From positions 1 to 64,000 of the forward strand of contig JAAVBX010000008.1 in assembly GCA_014802625.1 (NCBI GenBank): a DNA stretch of 64,000 nucleotides, read 5' to 3'. Positions 29,974-40,065 of this stretch are shown one piece after another. A program made the translations under genes and the position numbers. A model generated the notes under the pieces. That model had not been told where the DNA came from. It was given only the letters and a program-made list of their open reading frames with translations, and did not search any database. How positions within the stretch are numbered: the first letter of the stretch is position 1; each line of letters starts with the position of its first letter. The stretch comes from a bacterium. GTDB taxonomy: Bacteria; Bacteroidota; Bacteroidia; Bacteroidales; Muribaculaceae.

Positions 29974-31323
29974 TCATTCCCCCTGATCCTGCGGTTCCTT
30001 GGGAAGTGTGAGCTTCAACAGAATATAGCCAAGTATACCTGCAATGATCGAACCGAGCAGAATACCGAGCTTTGAATCATTGAGCAGCTTGGATCCCTCC
30101 GGGAAACTCAGGGTCGCGATAAAGATCGACACTGTGAAACCGATGCCACCCAGCATAGAGACCGCCGCCATACGGGGCCAGTTGCCACCCTCAGGCATCG
30201 GGACAACCTTCGACTTGATAAAAATCCATGAGAAGGAGAAGATACCCAGGAATTTACCAAGTACAAGACCGCAGATTATCGAGAGGCTCACTCCGGCATA
30301 GGCGTCTGCCAATGTCATTCCATCAAACCAGATGCCGGCATTCGCGAAAGCGAAGAGCGGCAAAATGAGATAATTCACGAGCGGGTGGAGCGAGTCCTCA
30401 AGATCCTGCAGAGGTGATATCACCTTATCGGAGGCTGATTCTATCTGCTTCAGCCAATCCATCTGTTTTTGTCCGAGAAGTGTGCGGCTCTCGAGATCCA
30501 CCTCCTCGTCAGAGGCGAAATGGGAGATATTCTCCTTTATTGTCTTTATAAAGCCTGCCGGGGCGTGTACGGGGACTGCCGGTATACAGAAAGCCACGAG
30601 CACACCGGCTATGGTCGGGTGAATTCCGGCATTGAGGAAGAGGAACCATACGGCCAAACCGAAAATGATATAGAACATTTTGGATTGTATCTTCATCCAG
30701 GCACCGCAGATGGCGAGTATCACGAGAATGCCGGCAGCCGCGATCAACATCGAGAAATCTATCTGAGAAGTGTAGAAAATCGCGATTACGAGGATACCAC
30801 CTATATCATCCACCACTGCGAGTGTGGTGAGAAATATCTTTAGACCGATCGGCACTCTTTTGCCGAGCATCGAGAGCACTCCGAGTGAGAATGCAATATC
30901 GGTTGCCATCGGAATCGCCATGCCCCCCTCGTAGGGTGTGCCCTGTGCCAGAGCATAATAAATCACCACCGGCACAATCATTCCGCCACAAGCGCCTATA
31001 ATCGGCAACAACGCCTTGCGTACGCTACTGAGTTCACCGACCAGCACCTCTCGCTTTATCTCCAGTCCGACACTGAAGAAGAATATCGCCATCAAGGCGT
31101 CATTGATGAATGAAGCCAATGACATGGGGTGACCCATGTGGGAAAAAAGATTGAAATCGCCGATCTGCAGGCGCACTTCATTAGTCCAGAGCCATGTATA
31201 AAGATCATGGGTGCCCGGCAAATTGACTGCAATCAAGGCTAATGCCGTGGCAATCATCAGCATGTTGCCACCGCTCGCCAGATTTTTCAGCGTTTTCCTC
31301 GCTGTGTACATTACTTCTGACAT
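29974..31323 (-). CDS. nhaA: Na+/H+ antiporter NhaA
   Basis: FFFSVGLEIKREVLVGELSS; PMATDIAFSLGVLSMLG. Confidence 0.93.
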   Translation of the reverse strand: MSEVMYTARKTLKNLASGGNMLMIATALALIAVNLPGTHDLYTWLWTNEVRLQIGDFNLFSHMGHPMSLASFINDALMAIFFFSVGLEIKREVLVGELSSVRKALLPIIGACGGMIVPVVIYYALAQGTPYEGGMAIPMATDIAFSLGVLSMLGKRVPIGLKIFLTTLAVVDDIGGILVIAIFYTSQIDFSMLIAAAGILVILAICGAWMKIQSKMFYIIFGLAVWFLFLNAGIHPTIAGVLVAFCIPAVPVHAPAGFIKTIKENISHFASDEEVDLESRTLLGQKQMDWLKQIESASDKVISPLQDLEDSLHPLVNYLILPLFAFANAGIWFDGMTLADAYAGVSLSIICGLVLGKFLGIFSFSWIFIKSKVVPMPEGGNWPRMAAVSMLGGIGFTVSIFIATLSFPEGSKLLNDSKLGILLGSIIAGILGYILLKLTLPKEPQDQGE

Positions 31324-31370
31324 ATCGCTTCGTCTGTTGGAGTTTTTTATGGGTTTGATATAAAGTTGTT

Positions 31371-33161
31371 TCAATCGAGTTTAAGCACCGCGAGGAAAGC
31401 CTTCTGCGGCACCTCCACGCTGCCTATCTGCTTCATTCTCTTCTTGCCGGCCTTCTGCTTTTCAAGCAATTTGCGTTTACGGGAAATATCGCCGCCATAA
31501 CATTTGGCGGTGACATCTTTACGCACCGCTTTGATAGTTTCGCGGGCGATAATTTTCGCCCCTATAGCCGCCTGGATTGCTATATCGAATTGCTGACGGG
31601 GAATGAGTTCCTTAAGTTTCTCACACATACGCCGACCGAAACGGACGGCATTATCGGCGTGGGTCAAGGTGGAGAGGGCATCCACGCTCTCCCCGTTCAA
31701 CAGGATATCGAGCTTGACGAGTTTTGATTCGCGGAAGCCGTTCAGATGATAGTCAAATGAAGCGTAACCTTTAGATATGGATTTCAACTTGTCGTAGAAG
31801 TCAATCACGATTTCTCCCAACGGGAGATCAAACGTAAGCTCCATACGGTTTCCGGATATATATTCCTGCTTGACGAGTTCTCCTCGCTTCCCAAGACAGA
31901 GAGTCATAATCGGTCCGATATAGTCGGCCTGCGTGATGATTGTCGCGCGGATATAGGGCTCCTCGATATGATCTATGAGGGTCAACTCCGGCAATCCCGA
32001 CGGATTATGCACTTCGATCGGAGGATTCCCCTTCTTGTCGAATACCAGATAGCTTACGTTCGGAACAGTCGTGATGACTTCCATCCCGAACTCTCTGCTG
32101 AGTCGTTCCTGCACAATCTCCATATGGAGCAACCCGAGGAATCCGCATCGGAAACCGAATCCGAGCGCCGCCGACGACTCAGGCTGGAACGTCAGCGATG
32201 CATCATTGAGCTGGAGCTTCTCCAATGAGGCACGCAAATTCTCAAAATCCTCCGCATCAATCGGATAAACGCCGGCGAATACCATAGGCTTCACCTCCTC
32301 AAACCCCTCGATGGCTTCGTCACATGGTTTGGCGACATGGGTAATCGTATCCCCTACCTTTACCTCTTTGGAAGTCTTGATTCCTGATATTATGTAGCCT
32401 ACATTACCGGCCGAAATCTCAGGCTCAGGCTGCATATCAAGCTTGAGCACACCGACCTCATCGGCGTGATACTCCTTTCCGGTCGCTACGAATTTTACGA
32501 AATCATCCTTCTTAAGCGTGCCGTTCAAGACTTTGAAGTAAGCTATTATACCACGGAACGGGTTAAATACCGAGTCAAAAATAAGAGCCTGCAAAGGTGC
32601 GTCCGGATCTCCTTTAGGAACAGGCACACGCTCCACTATAGCTTTAAGGATTTCATCTACACCCATACCGGTCTTTCCTGACGCTCGGATTATCTCGCTG
32701 CGGTCACAACCGAGAAGATCCACTATCTGATCCTCTACTTCATCCGGATTCGCTGAATCAAGGTCACATTTGTTTATGACCGGAATTATCTCCAGATTAT
32801 TGTCAATTGCCATATACAGGTTGGAAATCGTCTGTGCCTGTATGCCTTGGGTCGCGTCGACAATGAGGAGCGCACCCTCACAGGCCGCGATTGATCGCGA
32901 CACTTCATAGGAGAAGTCGACGTGTCCGGGAGTGTCGATAAGATTGAGTACATAATCCTCGCCATCCTGACGATAATTCATCTGAATTGCGTGGGATTTA
33001 ATCGTAATTCCGCGCTCACGCTCGAGATCCATGTCATCGAGCACCTGCGCCTCCATATCTTTTCCCGAAACTGTGTCGGTATATTCAAGCAGACGGTCGG
33101 CCAGGGTCGATTTGCCGTGGTCGATGTGGGCGATGATGCAGAAATTTCTAATATTCTTCAT
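31371..33161 (-). CDS. lepA: Elongation factor 4
   Basis: [48 protein letters not shown]-terminal [24 protein letters not shown]. Confidence 0.96.
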   Translation of the reverse strand: MKNIRNFCIIAHIDHGKSTLADRLLEYTDTVSGKDMEAQVLDDMDLERERGITIKSHAIQMNYRQDGEDYVLNLIDTPGHVDFSYEVSRSIAACEGALLIVDATQGIQAQTISNLYMAIDNNLEIIPVINKCDLDSANPDEVEDQIVDLLGCDRSEIIRASGKTGMGVDEILKAIVERVPVPKGDPDAPLQALIFDSVFNPFRGIIAYFKVLNGTLKKDDFVKFVATGKEYHADEVGVLKLDMQPEPEISAGNVGYIISGIKTSKEVKVGDTITHVAKPCDEAIEGFEEVKPMVFAGVYPIDAEDFENLRASLEKLQLNDASLTFQPESSAALGFGFRCGFLGLLHMEIVQERLSREFGMEVITTVPNVSYLVFDKKGNPPIEVHNPSGLPELTLIDHIEEPYIRATIITQADYIGPIMTLCLGKRGELVKQEYISGNRMELTFDLPLGEIVIDFYDKLKSISKGYASFDYHLNGFRESKLVKLDILLNGESVDALSTLTHADNAVRFGRRMCEKLKELIPRQQFDIAIQAAIGAKIIARETIKAVRKDVTAKCYGGDISRKRKLLEKQKAGKKRMKQIGSVEVPQKAFLAVLKLD

Positions 33162-33298
33162 TCTTGGCTTTGTCATCTTGGCATTGTCAAAGGGAGCCGG
33201 ATGAGGAGGAACGTTAAGCGGCCTTCCCATTTAATCCACAAAAATACAAAAAAACACCGACATTCCCAATTTAATCCGACTGAAATAAAACAAAAAGA

Positions 33299-33334
33299 GC
33301 GGGGCGCATCGGTTTTGCCGCCGATACGCCCCGC
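33299..33334. terminator. GC-rich terminator hairpin downstream of the repeat-containing gene
   Basis: gcggggcgcatcgg / ccgatacgccccgc. Confidence 0.75.
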
Positions 33335-33355
33335 AGGCTATGAATATAGTTCCTA

Positions 33356-34918
33356 TTACTTAACGACTACCTTAGTGGCTTTGCCGTCAACAATCTTTAC
33401 AAACATACCGTTAGAGGGATTGTTCACCTTCACACCCTGAAGCGTATAGTAAACTGCCTCACCCTCCGTAGCCTCAATCATAGTGGCACCGACGGAAGTT
33501 CCGTTTGTAACTACGATATTAGAGGGAATTGAAGAGCCAATCGCATCAGAACCTTCAACCAATGTGAATACAATTGTGGTTTCGCCTTCAAATGCGCATG
33601 TGAAGTTTACTCCATTGTACCACGCATCCATTTTCTCACCGGAAACGACCTCGGTGTTCCCACCTGCACCGAAGCTGTAGTCCCATGTACCGTCGCAAAT
33701 CTTCCACTCTCCGGCAAGACCATCCTCGAGTACGAGCGTGTAGACATTACCCTCACGAGTGAATTTAGGACCTTCAGCCGGATCCCAGCCATTGAATTCA
33801 CCCACAAGGTTGAGCTCTCTGTATTCGCCGGGAGTCGGATCTACGGGAGTCTCCCCATTCTCGTTAGTAACGATCAGCTTGGAGGGAATTGAAGAACCAA
33901 TTACATCAGAACCCTCAACTAATGTGAATACAATTGTGGTTTTGCCTTCAAATGCGCATGTGAAGTTTACTCCATTGTACCACGCATCCATTTTCTCACT
34001 GGAAACGACCTCGGTGTTCTCACCTGCACCGAAGCTGTAGTCCCATGTGCCATCGCAAATCTTCCACTCTCCGGCAAGACCATCCTCAAGTACGAGTGTG
34101 TAGACATTATCCTCACGAGTGAACTTAGGACCGTTAGCCGCATCCCAGCCATTGAATTCACCTACAAGGTTGAGCTCTCTGTATTCGCCGGGAGTCGGAT
34201 CTACAGGATCAGGATCTACAGGGGTCTCACCCTCACCTGCGACAGTGAGAGTCATTGCCTCGGGATCGAATGTGAAGTCATATGTGCCGGCAGTCAAGGC
34301 GAAATTTGTACCATTGACCATACATGCCATTGTCGTATTCAGAATAACCTCAGCATCGGCGGCAGAAGCAATCCAATCCGTCTGCTTACCGTCAGCCAAT
34401 TTTCGAATGCCGAAGTTGCATTTTGCAACTTCTATACCCTTTGCAACCCACTTGCCGTTATTTTCATTCAGTGAGGTTGATGACCATGACGCGCTACCGT
34501 CGAAGTTACCCCAAAGATCATACGTATAGCTCAACTCTGCGGTAGCACCCGTGATTACGAGAGTAGCAGCCGTCGGATCAAATACGATATGAGGATTCTC
34601 GACGGCTTCGGACAATCCGATATCTTTCGATGAACCGCCGACAGTCAGATTGAATACCTCACCTAAGGTCACGGGAGCATTCTGAACTTCTGCACCGAAG
34701 TTGGCAGCATCATTTGTCCATGTTCCGTCATTGATTTTGAATCCGGGAGTCAGTGTACCCTCATAGTCGAGCACGTAGCTTCCATCCAACTGAAGTTCGA
34801 AGCCACAGGCCGGATCTTTCTCAGTCCAACCATTGAAGCCGCCAATCAGATAGTAATCGGCAGCGTTTGCAGCCAGAGCCATCGACATGGCAAGCATGCA
34901 AGAGTAAATCTTCTTCAT
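33356..34918 (-). CDS. Secreted repeat protein with SusE/F-like or CBM-like domains and a T9SS-type-A-like C-terminal tail
   Basis: Signal peptide MKKIYSCMLAMSMALAANA; repeated (N)LVGEFNGWD...TREGNVYTLVLEDGLAGEWKICDGTWDYSFGAG; C-terminal VYYTLQGVKVNNPSNGMFVKIVDGKATKVVVK. Confidence 0.65.
   Translation of the reverse strand: MKKIYSCMLAMSMALAANAADYYLIGGFNGWTEKDPACGFELQLDGSYVLDYEGTLTPGFKINDGTWTNDAANFGAEVQNAPVTLGEVFNLTVGGSSKDIGLSEAVENPHIVFDPTAATLVITGATAELSYTYDLWGNFDGSASWSSTSLNENNGKWVAKGIEVAKCNFGIRKLADGKQTDWIASAADAEVILNTTMACMVNGTNFALTAGTYDFTFDPEAMTLTVAGEGETPVDPDPVDPTPGEYRELNLVGEFNGWDAANGPKFTREDNVYTLVLEDGLAGEWKICDGTWDYSFGAGENTEVVSSEKMDAWYNGVNFTCAFEGKTTIVFTLVEGSDVIGSSIPSKLIVTNENGETPVDPTPGEYRELNLVGEFNGWDPAEGPKFTREGNVYTLVLEDGLAGEWKICDGTWDYSFGAGGNTEVVSGEKMDAWYNGVNFTCAFEGETTIVFTLVEGSDAIGSSIPSNIVVTNGTSVGATMIEATEGEAVYYTLQGVKVNNPSNGMFVKIVDGKATKVVVK
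33503..33829 (-). repeat. Tandem domain repeat copy 2 (360-bp period)
   Basis: GEYRELNL...NIVVTN unit, near-identical to 33863-34189. Confidence 0.85.
33863..34189 (-). repeat. Tandem domain repeat copy 1 (360-bp period)
   Basis: GEYRELNL...KLIVTN unit, offset by exactly 360 bp from copy 2. Confidence 0.85.
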
Positions 34919-35072
34919 TACTGTAGGTAAGATTTTAAGTTAATTATTTAGTTAAAATTTAGCCGAGTTTTTCCAAATAACGGCAACATTCAGCAACCGC
35001 CATTTTCAGTTGCAAATTTAGTTCGTTTTATTTATTTAAATAAAAAATTTACAAAATTTAACTTATGTTAAA

Positions 35073-35639
35073 TCACTTATTATTATAGTGTGTCATCGCG
35101 AACGCCAATCCACTAAGAGCGTAAGCTTTAATCGCATCGACCGCGACATCCTCTCTTGCCGGCAGTTGTTGCACCTCTTCAGGTGGGAATTTTCCCAAAA
35201 CCCAGTCAATCTGCCCCCCTCTCGGGAAATCGTTTCCAATTCCAAAACGAAGGCGTGCGTATGATTGCGTACCCAGCTCGGAGGCTATATTCTTCAACCC
35301 GTTGTGACCGGCATCGGATCCTCCGCTACGCATCCGGATGGCCCCGAAAGGCAAAGCCAGATCATCCACTACCACCAGAAGATTCTCAAGCGGCAACTTC
35401 TCCTTATTCATCCAATATCTGACGGCCACTCCGCTGAGATTCATGAATGTAGATGGTTTTAGCACCATCAACTCACAGTTTTTAACTTTAACCTTGGCCA
35501 TATCACCATAACGGCACGAAGTGAAACTTCCGCCACATGCCTCTACCAGTCTATCTGCCACCATAAAGCCGATATTATGACGTGTGCCGACATATTCGGG
35601 TCCTATATTTCCCAAACCCACAATTAGATATTTTTTCAT
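35073..35639 (-). CDS. pth: Peptidyl-tRNA hydrolase
   Basis: [63 protein letters not shown]. Confidence 0.93.
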   Translation of the reverse strand: MKKYLIVGLGNIGPEYVGTRHNIGFMVADRLVEACGGSFTSCRYGDMAKVKVKNCELMVLKPSTFMNLSGVAVRYWMNKEKLPLENLLVVVDDLALPFGAIRMRSGGSDAGHNGLKNIASELGTQSYARLRFGIGNDFPRGGQIDWVLGKFPPEEVQQLPAREDVAVDAIKAYALSGLAFAMTHYNNK

Positions 35640-35666
35640 CGGAATATCCTCCCTCTGTTCTGTTGC

Positions 35667-35708
35667 CTGTTTTGATCTACTTCTACACTGTTTTGATTTA
35701 CTTCTACA
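35667..35708. repeat. Two tandem 21-bp direct repeats upstream of pth
   Basis: ctgttttgatctacttctaca followed by ctgttttgatttacttctaca. Confidence 0.85.
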
Positions 35709-35759
35709 AAGACGCAGACCAAGAATTTTCAATATATTTGAAAGCATTGTCAAAAAAGA

Positions 35760-35794
35760 GAGGCATCCTCCGGGGGGAACCGGGAGGACACCTC
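35760..35794. terminator. Hairpin downstream of rplY
   Basis: gaggcatcctcc / ggaggacacctc. Confidence 0.6.
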
Positions 35795-35822
35795 AATTAT
35801 TAGTTGCGTTTCGCGCTTAGGA

Positions 35823-36473
35823 TTACTGATTAGCCTTAGCTGCGGCGCCACGTGCGGCACGTGTCAGCTGAACAGCGCATACTACTGCATTCTTGGCATT
35901 CATCAGCTCAAGGCCATCGAAGTGAAGGTCGCCTACAGCCATTGACTTGCCGAGACCGAGGTTGTCTACATTCACTACAAGACGCTCGGGAATCTCAGTG
36001 TAGGGAGCCTTAACTTTCAGCTTTCTCATGGAAAGTGTAAGCTTACCACCGGCCTTAACACCCTCTGCGTGACCCTCGATCTGAACGGGTACCTCCATCA
36101 CGATGGGCTTCTCGGGAAGAACCTCGAGGAAATCGATGTGGAGAACATCATCCTTCACGGGCTGGAACTGAAGATCCTTCAGGACAGCCTTACGAGCTTC
36201 GCCATTCACTTCGAGATTGATCTCGAAAATGTCGGGAGAATAGATGAGCTTGCGGACATCTTCGGCTGACACGATGAGGTCGGTAGTGATAAGACCACGC
36301 TTTTCGTCGATTGCGACTACCTTCTCGCCTGCCTTCAACTCTCCGTTGTAAGGAAGCTCAACGATTTTGCCGCCATTCAAAACAGCGGGAATTTTACCCT
36401 CCTTACGGAGAGCCTTGACCGACTTCTTGCCCAGTTCTGTACGGGGGGCAGCCTTAAGATCGTAAGTTTTCAT
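35823..36473 (-). CDS. rplY: 50S ribosomal protein L25/general stress protein Ctc
   Basis: MKTYDLKAAPRTELGKKSVKALRKEGKIPAVLNGG; HIDFLEV. Confidence 0.92.
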   Translation of the reverse strand: MKTYDLKAAPRTELGKKSVKALRKEGKIPAVLNGGKIVELPYNGELKAGEKVVAIDEKRGLITTDLIVSAEDVRKLIYSPDIFEINLEVNGEARKAVLKDLQFQPVKDDVLHIDFLEVLPEKPIVMEVPVQIEGHAEGVKAGGKLTLSMRKLKVKAPYTEIPERLVVNVDNLGLGKSMAVGDLHFDGLELMNAKNAVVCAVQLTRAARGAAAKANQ

Positions 36474-36673
36474 TTCTTGTGTTTGTTTTTTTGTGTTACT
36501 CAAATCAGTCCTCCCCTTTTGGAGTAAGACCATTCCCATCACACGGGATGGAATCTCTGACAGCTTACGCCATCCTTCAATTCCGGACTGCAAAATTACT
36601 CAAATTCTCCCTATTATGCAAATCCTACGACCATTTCCAACTATATTTATGTTGTTTTTCCCCTGATTTTGAT

Positions 36674-36681
36674 TAATTTTG
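36674..36681 (+). promoter_or_regulatory. Bacteroidetes -7-like element (TAATTTTG) upstream of the AddB-like gene
   Basis: TAATTTTG with TTG about 20 bp upstream. Confidence 0.45.
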
Positions 36682-36706
36682 CGGATTGAATCTCCAAAAC
36701 ATAGCT

Positions 36707-39700
36707 ATGAAGACATTTCTCGAATCAATTGCCGATGGTTACGCCTCGCGTTATATGGCTTCCGACGTGCTCCGGCATACCTGTTTTGTTTTCCCCAACA
36801 AACGTGCCGGCACATTCTTTCTAAAAGCGCTCAGAGAAACCCTGCCCGACATGGGATTCGCGCCTCACGTGACTACCATCACGGATCTCGTGACCTCACT
36901 GTCGGGACGCATTGTCAATACCCGACTCGATACGCTCTTCCTACTCCATCAATGTTATCGTGACATTGTAAGCCCCCATCTCACCGATGAGGGCCGTAAG
37001 GAATATCTCTCTTTCGATGCCTTCCGCCGATGGGGTGAAACCGTGCTCAGCGATTTTAACGAAGTCGACATCCACCTTGCCTCCGCCGATGAAATGTTCA
37101 AAAATCTTTTTGACTTCAGATCGATCGCATCTACATTCCTCACTCGTGAGCAGCGTGATTTAATGGAGGAATATTTCGGTTATAAGGTGTCGAAACAATA
37201 TGACGACAATCGCTTCTGGCTTGAATTCGGCGACAGATACGGACAATTCGATCCTTTGGAATCAGACGACGACTCCCCGAGATCAAGATTCATACACATA
37301 TGGAAAGTTCTGTCTCCACTTTACAAGCTCTTACACGAACGCCTCGCGGCCAAGGGCCTGACCACCTCCGGTGGCGCTTATCGCCTCGCCGTCGACAGAC
37401 TCGCCAATGCCGATGAGGAAGGTCCCGACGCTGTCCATAATCTTCTCCCCTTTAAAAAAATGGTGTTTATCGGATTCAATGCACTCTCCATGTCGGAGCG
37501 ACGTATATTCTCATTGCTCAAGGCTCAGCAAGGACCCGATATGCCGGATGGACCTGAGTCGTTTGCTGATTTCGTCTGGGATTGCACCGGTCCCATCCTC
37601 TCCCCCCATCGCGACAAAAATGGAACGCCCCTATCCCCCGAACAGGATTCCGCACGACGCTTCGTGGCTATGAACATGCGCGAATTTCCGGCCCCGGAAT
37701 GGCTGATGCCATACCTGCATGAAAGCAGCACCGACCGCCTGCCGAATTTAATCCGGAGCGTCGCCGCTCCCTCTAAGACCATGGAGGTAAAAATAGCCGC
37801 CGATCTGATCGGCCAAATGCGCGATGAAATTGGTCCCAAGCCGTTTGAGGAAGCTAAAGTGGCCATGGTGTTGCCCGACGAGTCTCTGCTGTTACCACTG
37901 CTCTACTCGATGCCCTCAAATATAGGGACAGCGAATCTGACTATGGGCTACCCCCTTAAACTAACTTCCGTCACATCATTCCTCGTGCTCCTGCGCCGAC
38001 TGCAACTCATGCGCCGCGATGCCAAGAATTACAAGGGATACGCCTATGATGAGATCGCCAATATCCTTAGCCACCCATACGCGCAGACAATAATCGGCGG
38101 AGAGACGATACGTCGTTTCTCCACGTGGTGCATGCATCATCATCTGTCGGTAGTCACCGAGTCCGCGATACGTGAGAAACTTGGAGAAGTCGGCCACACC
38201 CTGCTCCAACCACTGCCGGCAGACGCGAAACCTGAGATTGTAATCGGTTATCTCGACAATGTTCTGCGCCTTGTCGATGATGCCATCATGCGCCGGAGCG
38301 GCAACGACCCCATGCTGCAGAATGCCAGAATAGAGCGCGCCAATGTCACGGCCTGGCGTCTCGGACTCGGGCGCCTGCTCGACGCTATCGAGGAATATGG
38401 AGTTGAGCTGAGTATGCAGGGCACACTTGCCGAGGCCTATCGTCTGCTTCAGGGCGAGAATGTGGCCTTTGAAGGCGAACCATTGAGAGGCCTACAGGTG
38501 ATGGGGACCCTCGAGACCCGTGCCCTCGACTTTGAACACATATATATTGTAGCTCTCAATGACCGCACCCTTCCCCGACGATCGCATCAGAGATCATTCC
38601 TTCCGAATGTCCTGCGACGAGCCTACGGGCTCCCTCCCGTCAATTATTCCGAATCAATCTTCGCATATTATTTCTACCGCATGATAAGCCGGGCCCGAAC
38701 CGTCACCCTTATCTACGACAACCGCGTCGGCATACCGACCGGCGGCCCCTCCCGCTATCTTATGCAGCTCGATAAGATTTACGCCCGCGGGAAAATCAGA
38801 CATATGGAATACAAATTCAGTCTATCCTCCCGCTCTCAAGATGGCATATATATCGAAAAGACGGCAGAGATAATGGAGATACTCGACAGATATCGCACTC
38901 CCCCCGTATCCGGTAAGAAGCCGGCCTGCCTGTCGGCGTCTGCGCTAAAACGTTATATCCAATGCCCGCTGAAGTTTTATCTCCAATATGTGCGAGGGCT
39001 GCGGGATGACCCCGCTCCGGTGAATGCCGTCGATGCAATCACCTACGGCAATCTTATTCATAAGGCCATGGAGATTCTTCTCCTCCCGGACTCTGCTGAC
39101 CGAGGCAGATGGCTTGATCCCCCCAAGACCATTACCGAAAGCTTTATTGACTCTTTGATCGAGGATAAGGAGAGTATCCGTCATATCGTGCATCGCCTTA
39201 TCAACCGTGACTATTATCATCTCCCGAAGGAAGATGAGGATTCTCCTCTCAAACCTGACACGGAGATCATCTGCGACACGGCTGTACGACATATAATAAA
39301 TATACTTTCTTACGACCGCGCCCGCACTCCGTTCCTTCTCTATGGATGCGAAGTCAAGGCAGATTATGTGGCGTATCCGCTTGACAGAGACACAGTCAAT
39401 ATGACATATGCCCTCGACCGCGTCGACAATATCGGGTGCGGGGATTCCGACAACACTGTGCGAATCGTCGATTACAAGACCGGATCTTCCCATATCGAGG
39501 CACCCTCCATCGACAGCGTTTTCGACGGGTCATCACTCTCCGACCACTATTTCCAGCTTCAATTGTACGCAGACCTGCTGAATATCAACCGCCATGATCA
39601 CGGCCTAAGTCATTTGAGTGTGAAACCGGTGATATATCCGGTCGCTGCTATCCATAAAGATGACAAAAATTATGCGATGAAAAGGAAATTTTTCCCGACT

Positions 39701-39883
39701 ATCGGAAAAAATCGTATCGACCTGCATGACCAGCCATTCAACGACACCACCGTAGATAAGGAATTCCGCAACCGTCTTGACAACATGCTGGAGGAGATGT
39801 TCAATCCCGATATTCCCTTCGCAGGTGTGTATAATGAGGATAAATGTCGATTTTGCGCTTTCAAATCCTTGTGTATGGTATGA
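36707..39883 (+). CDS. PD-(D/E)XK nuclease family protein (AddB/RexB-like)
   Basis: CFVFPNKRAGTFFLKALRE; LSASALKRYIQCPLKFYLQYVRGL; IVDYKTG; CRFCAFKSLC Fe-S-like cysteines. Confidence 0.82.
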   Translation: MKTFLESIADGYASRYMASDVLRHTCFVFPNKRAGTFFLKALRETLPDMGFAPHVTTITDLVTSLSGRIVNTRLDTLFLLHQCYRDIVSPHLTDEGRKEYLSFDAFRRWGETVLSDFNEVDIHLASADEMFKNLFDFRSIASTFLTREQRDLMEEYFGYKVSKQYDDNRFWLEFGDRYGQFDPLESDDDSPRSRFIHIWKVLSPLYKLLHERLAAKGLTTSGGAYRLAVDRLANADEEGPDAVHNLLPFKKMVFIGFNALSMSERRIFSLLKAQQGPDMPDGPESFADFVWDCTGPILSPHRDKNGTPLSPEQDSARRFVAMNMREFPAPEWLMPYLHESSTDRLPNLIRSVAAPSKTMEVKIAADLIGQMRDEIGPKPFEEAKVAMVLPDESLLLPLLYSMPSNIGTANLTMGYPLKLTSVTSFLVLLRRLQLMRRDAKNYKGYAYDEIANILSHPYAQTIIGGETIRRFSTWCMHHHLSVVTESAIREKLGEVGHTLLQPLPADAKPEIVIGYLDNVLRLVDDAIMRRSGNDPMLQNARIERANVTAWRLGLGRLLDAIEEYGVELSMQGTLAEAYRLLQGENVAFEGEPLRGLQVMGTLETRALDFEHIYIVALNDRTLPRRSHQRSFLPNVLRRAYGLPPVNYSESIFAYYFYRMISRARTVTLIYDNRVGIPTGGPSRYLMQLDKIYARGKIRHMEYKFSLSSRSQDGIYIEKTAEIMEILDRYRTPPVSGKKPACLSASALKRYIQCPLKFYLQYVRGLRDDPAPVNAVDAITYGNLIHKAMEILLLPDSADRGRWLDPPKTITESFIDSLIEDKESIRHIVHRLINRDYYHLPKEDEDSPLKPDTEIICDTAVRHIINILSYDRARTPFLLYGCEVKADYVAYPLDRDTVNMTYALDRVDNIGCGDSDNTVRIVDYKTGSSHIEAPSIDSVFDGSSLSDHYFQLQLYADLLNINRHDHGLSHLSVKPVIYPVAAIHKDDKNYAMKRKFFPTIGKNRIDLHDQPFNDTTVDKEFRNRLDNMLEEMFNPDIPFAGVYNEDKCRFCAFKSLCMV

Positions 39884-40065
39884 ACTTATTCATTTCCGAA
39901 TCGGTTTTAGCAATAAGAGCGGATATATGTCGTGAAATATATCATATATTATTTCCACATCCGTAATTTTTATTGTAATTTTGCATATGCTTCCCCGCTG
40001 AACCATATCTTCCACCATTCAGTGAGGAAGCTATGATAGAAATAGCCCAAAAAATATCAGTCCAT

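Noticed and set aside
12299-36473. Long run of minus-strand genes (about 24 kb) as evidence of oriC proximity because it contains dnaN
   Set aside because: Co-directionality alone is weak, and dnaA is not present next to dnaN; would need a whole-genome GC-skew plot.
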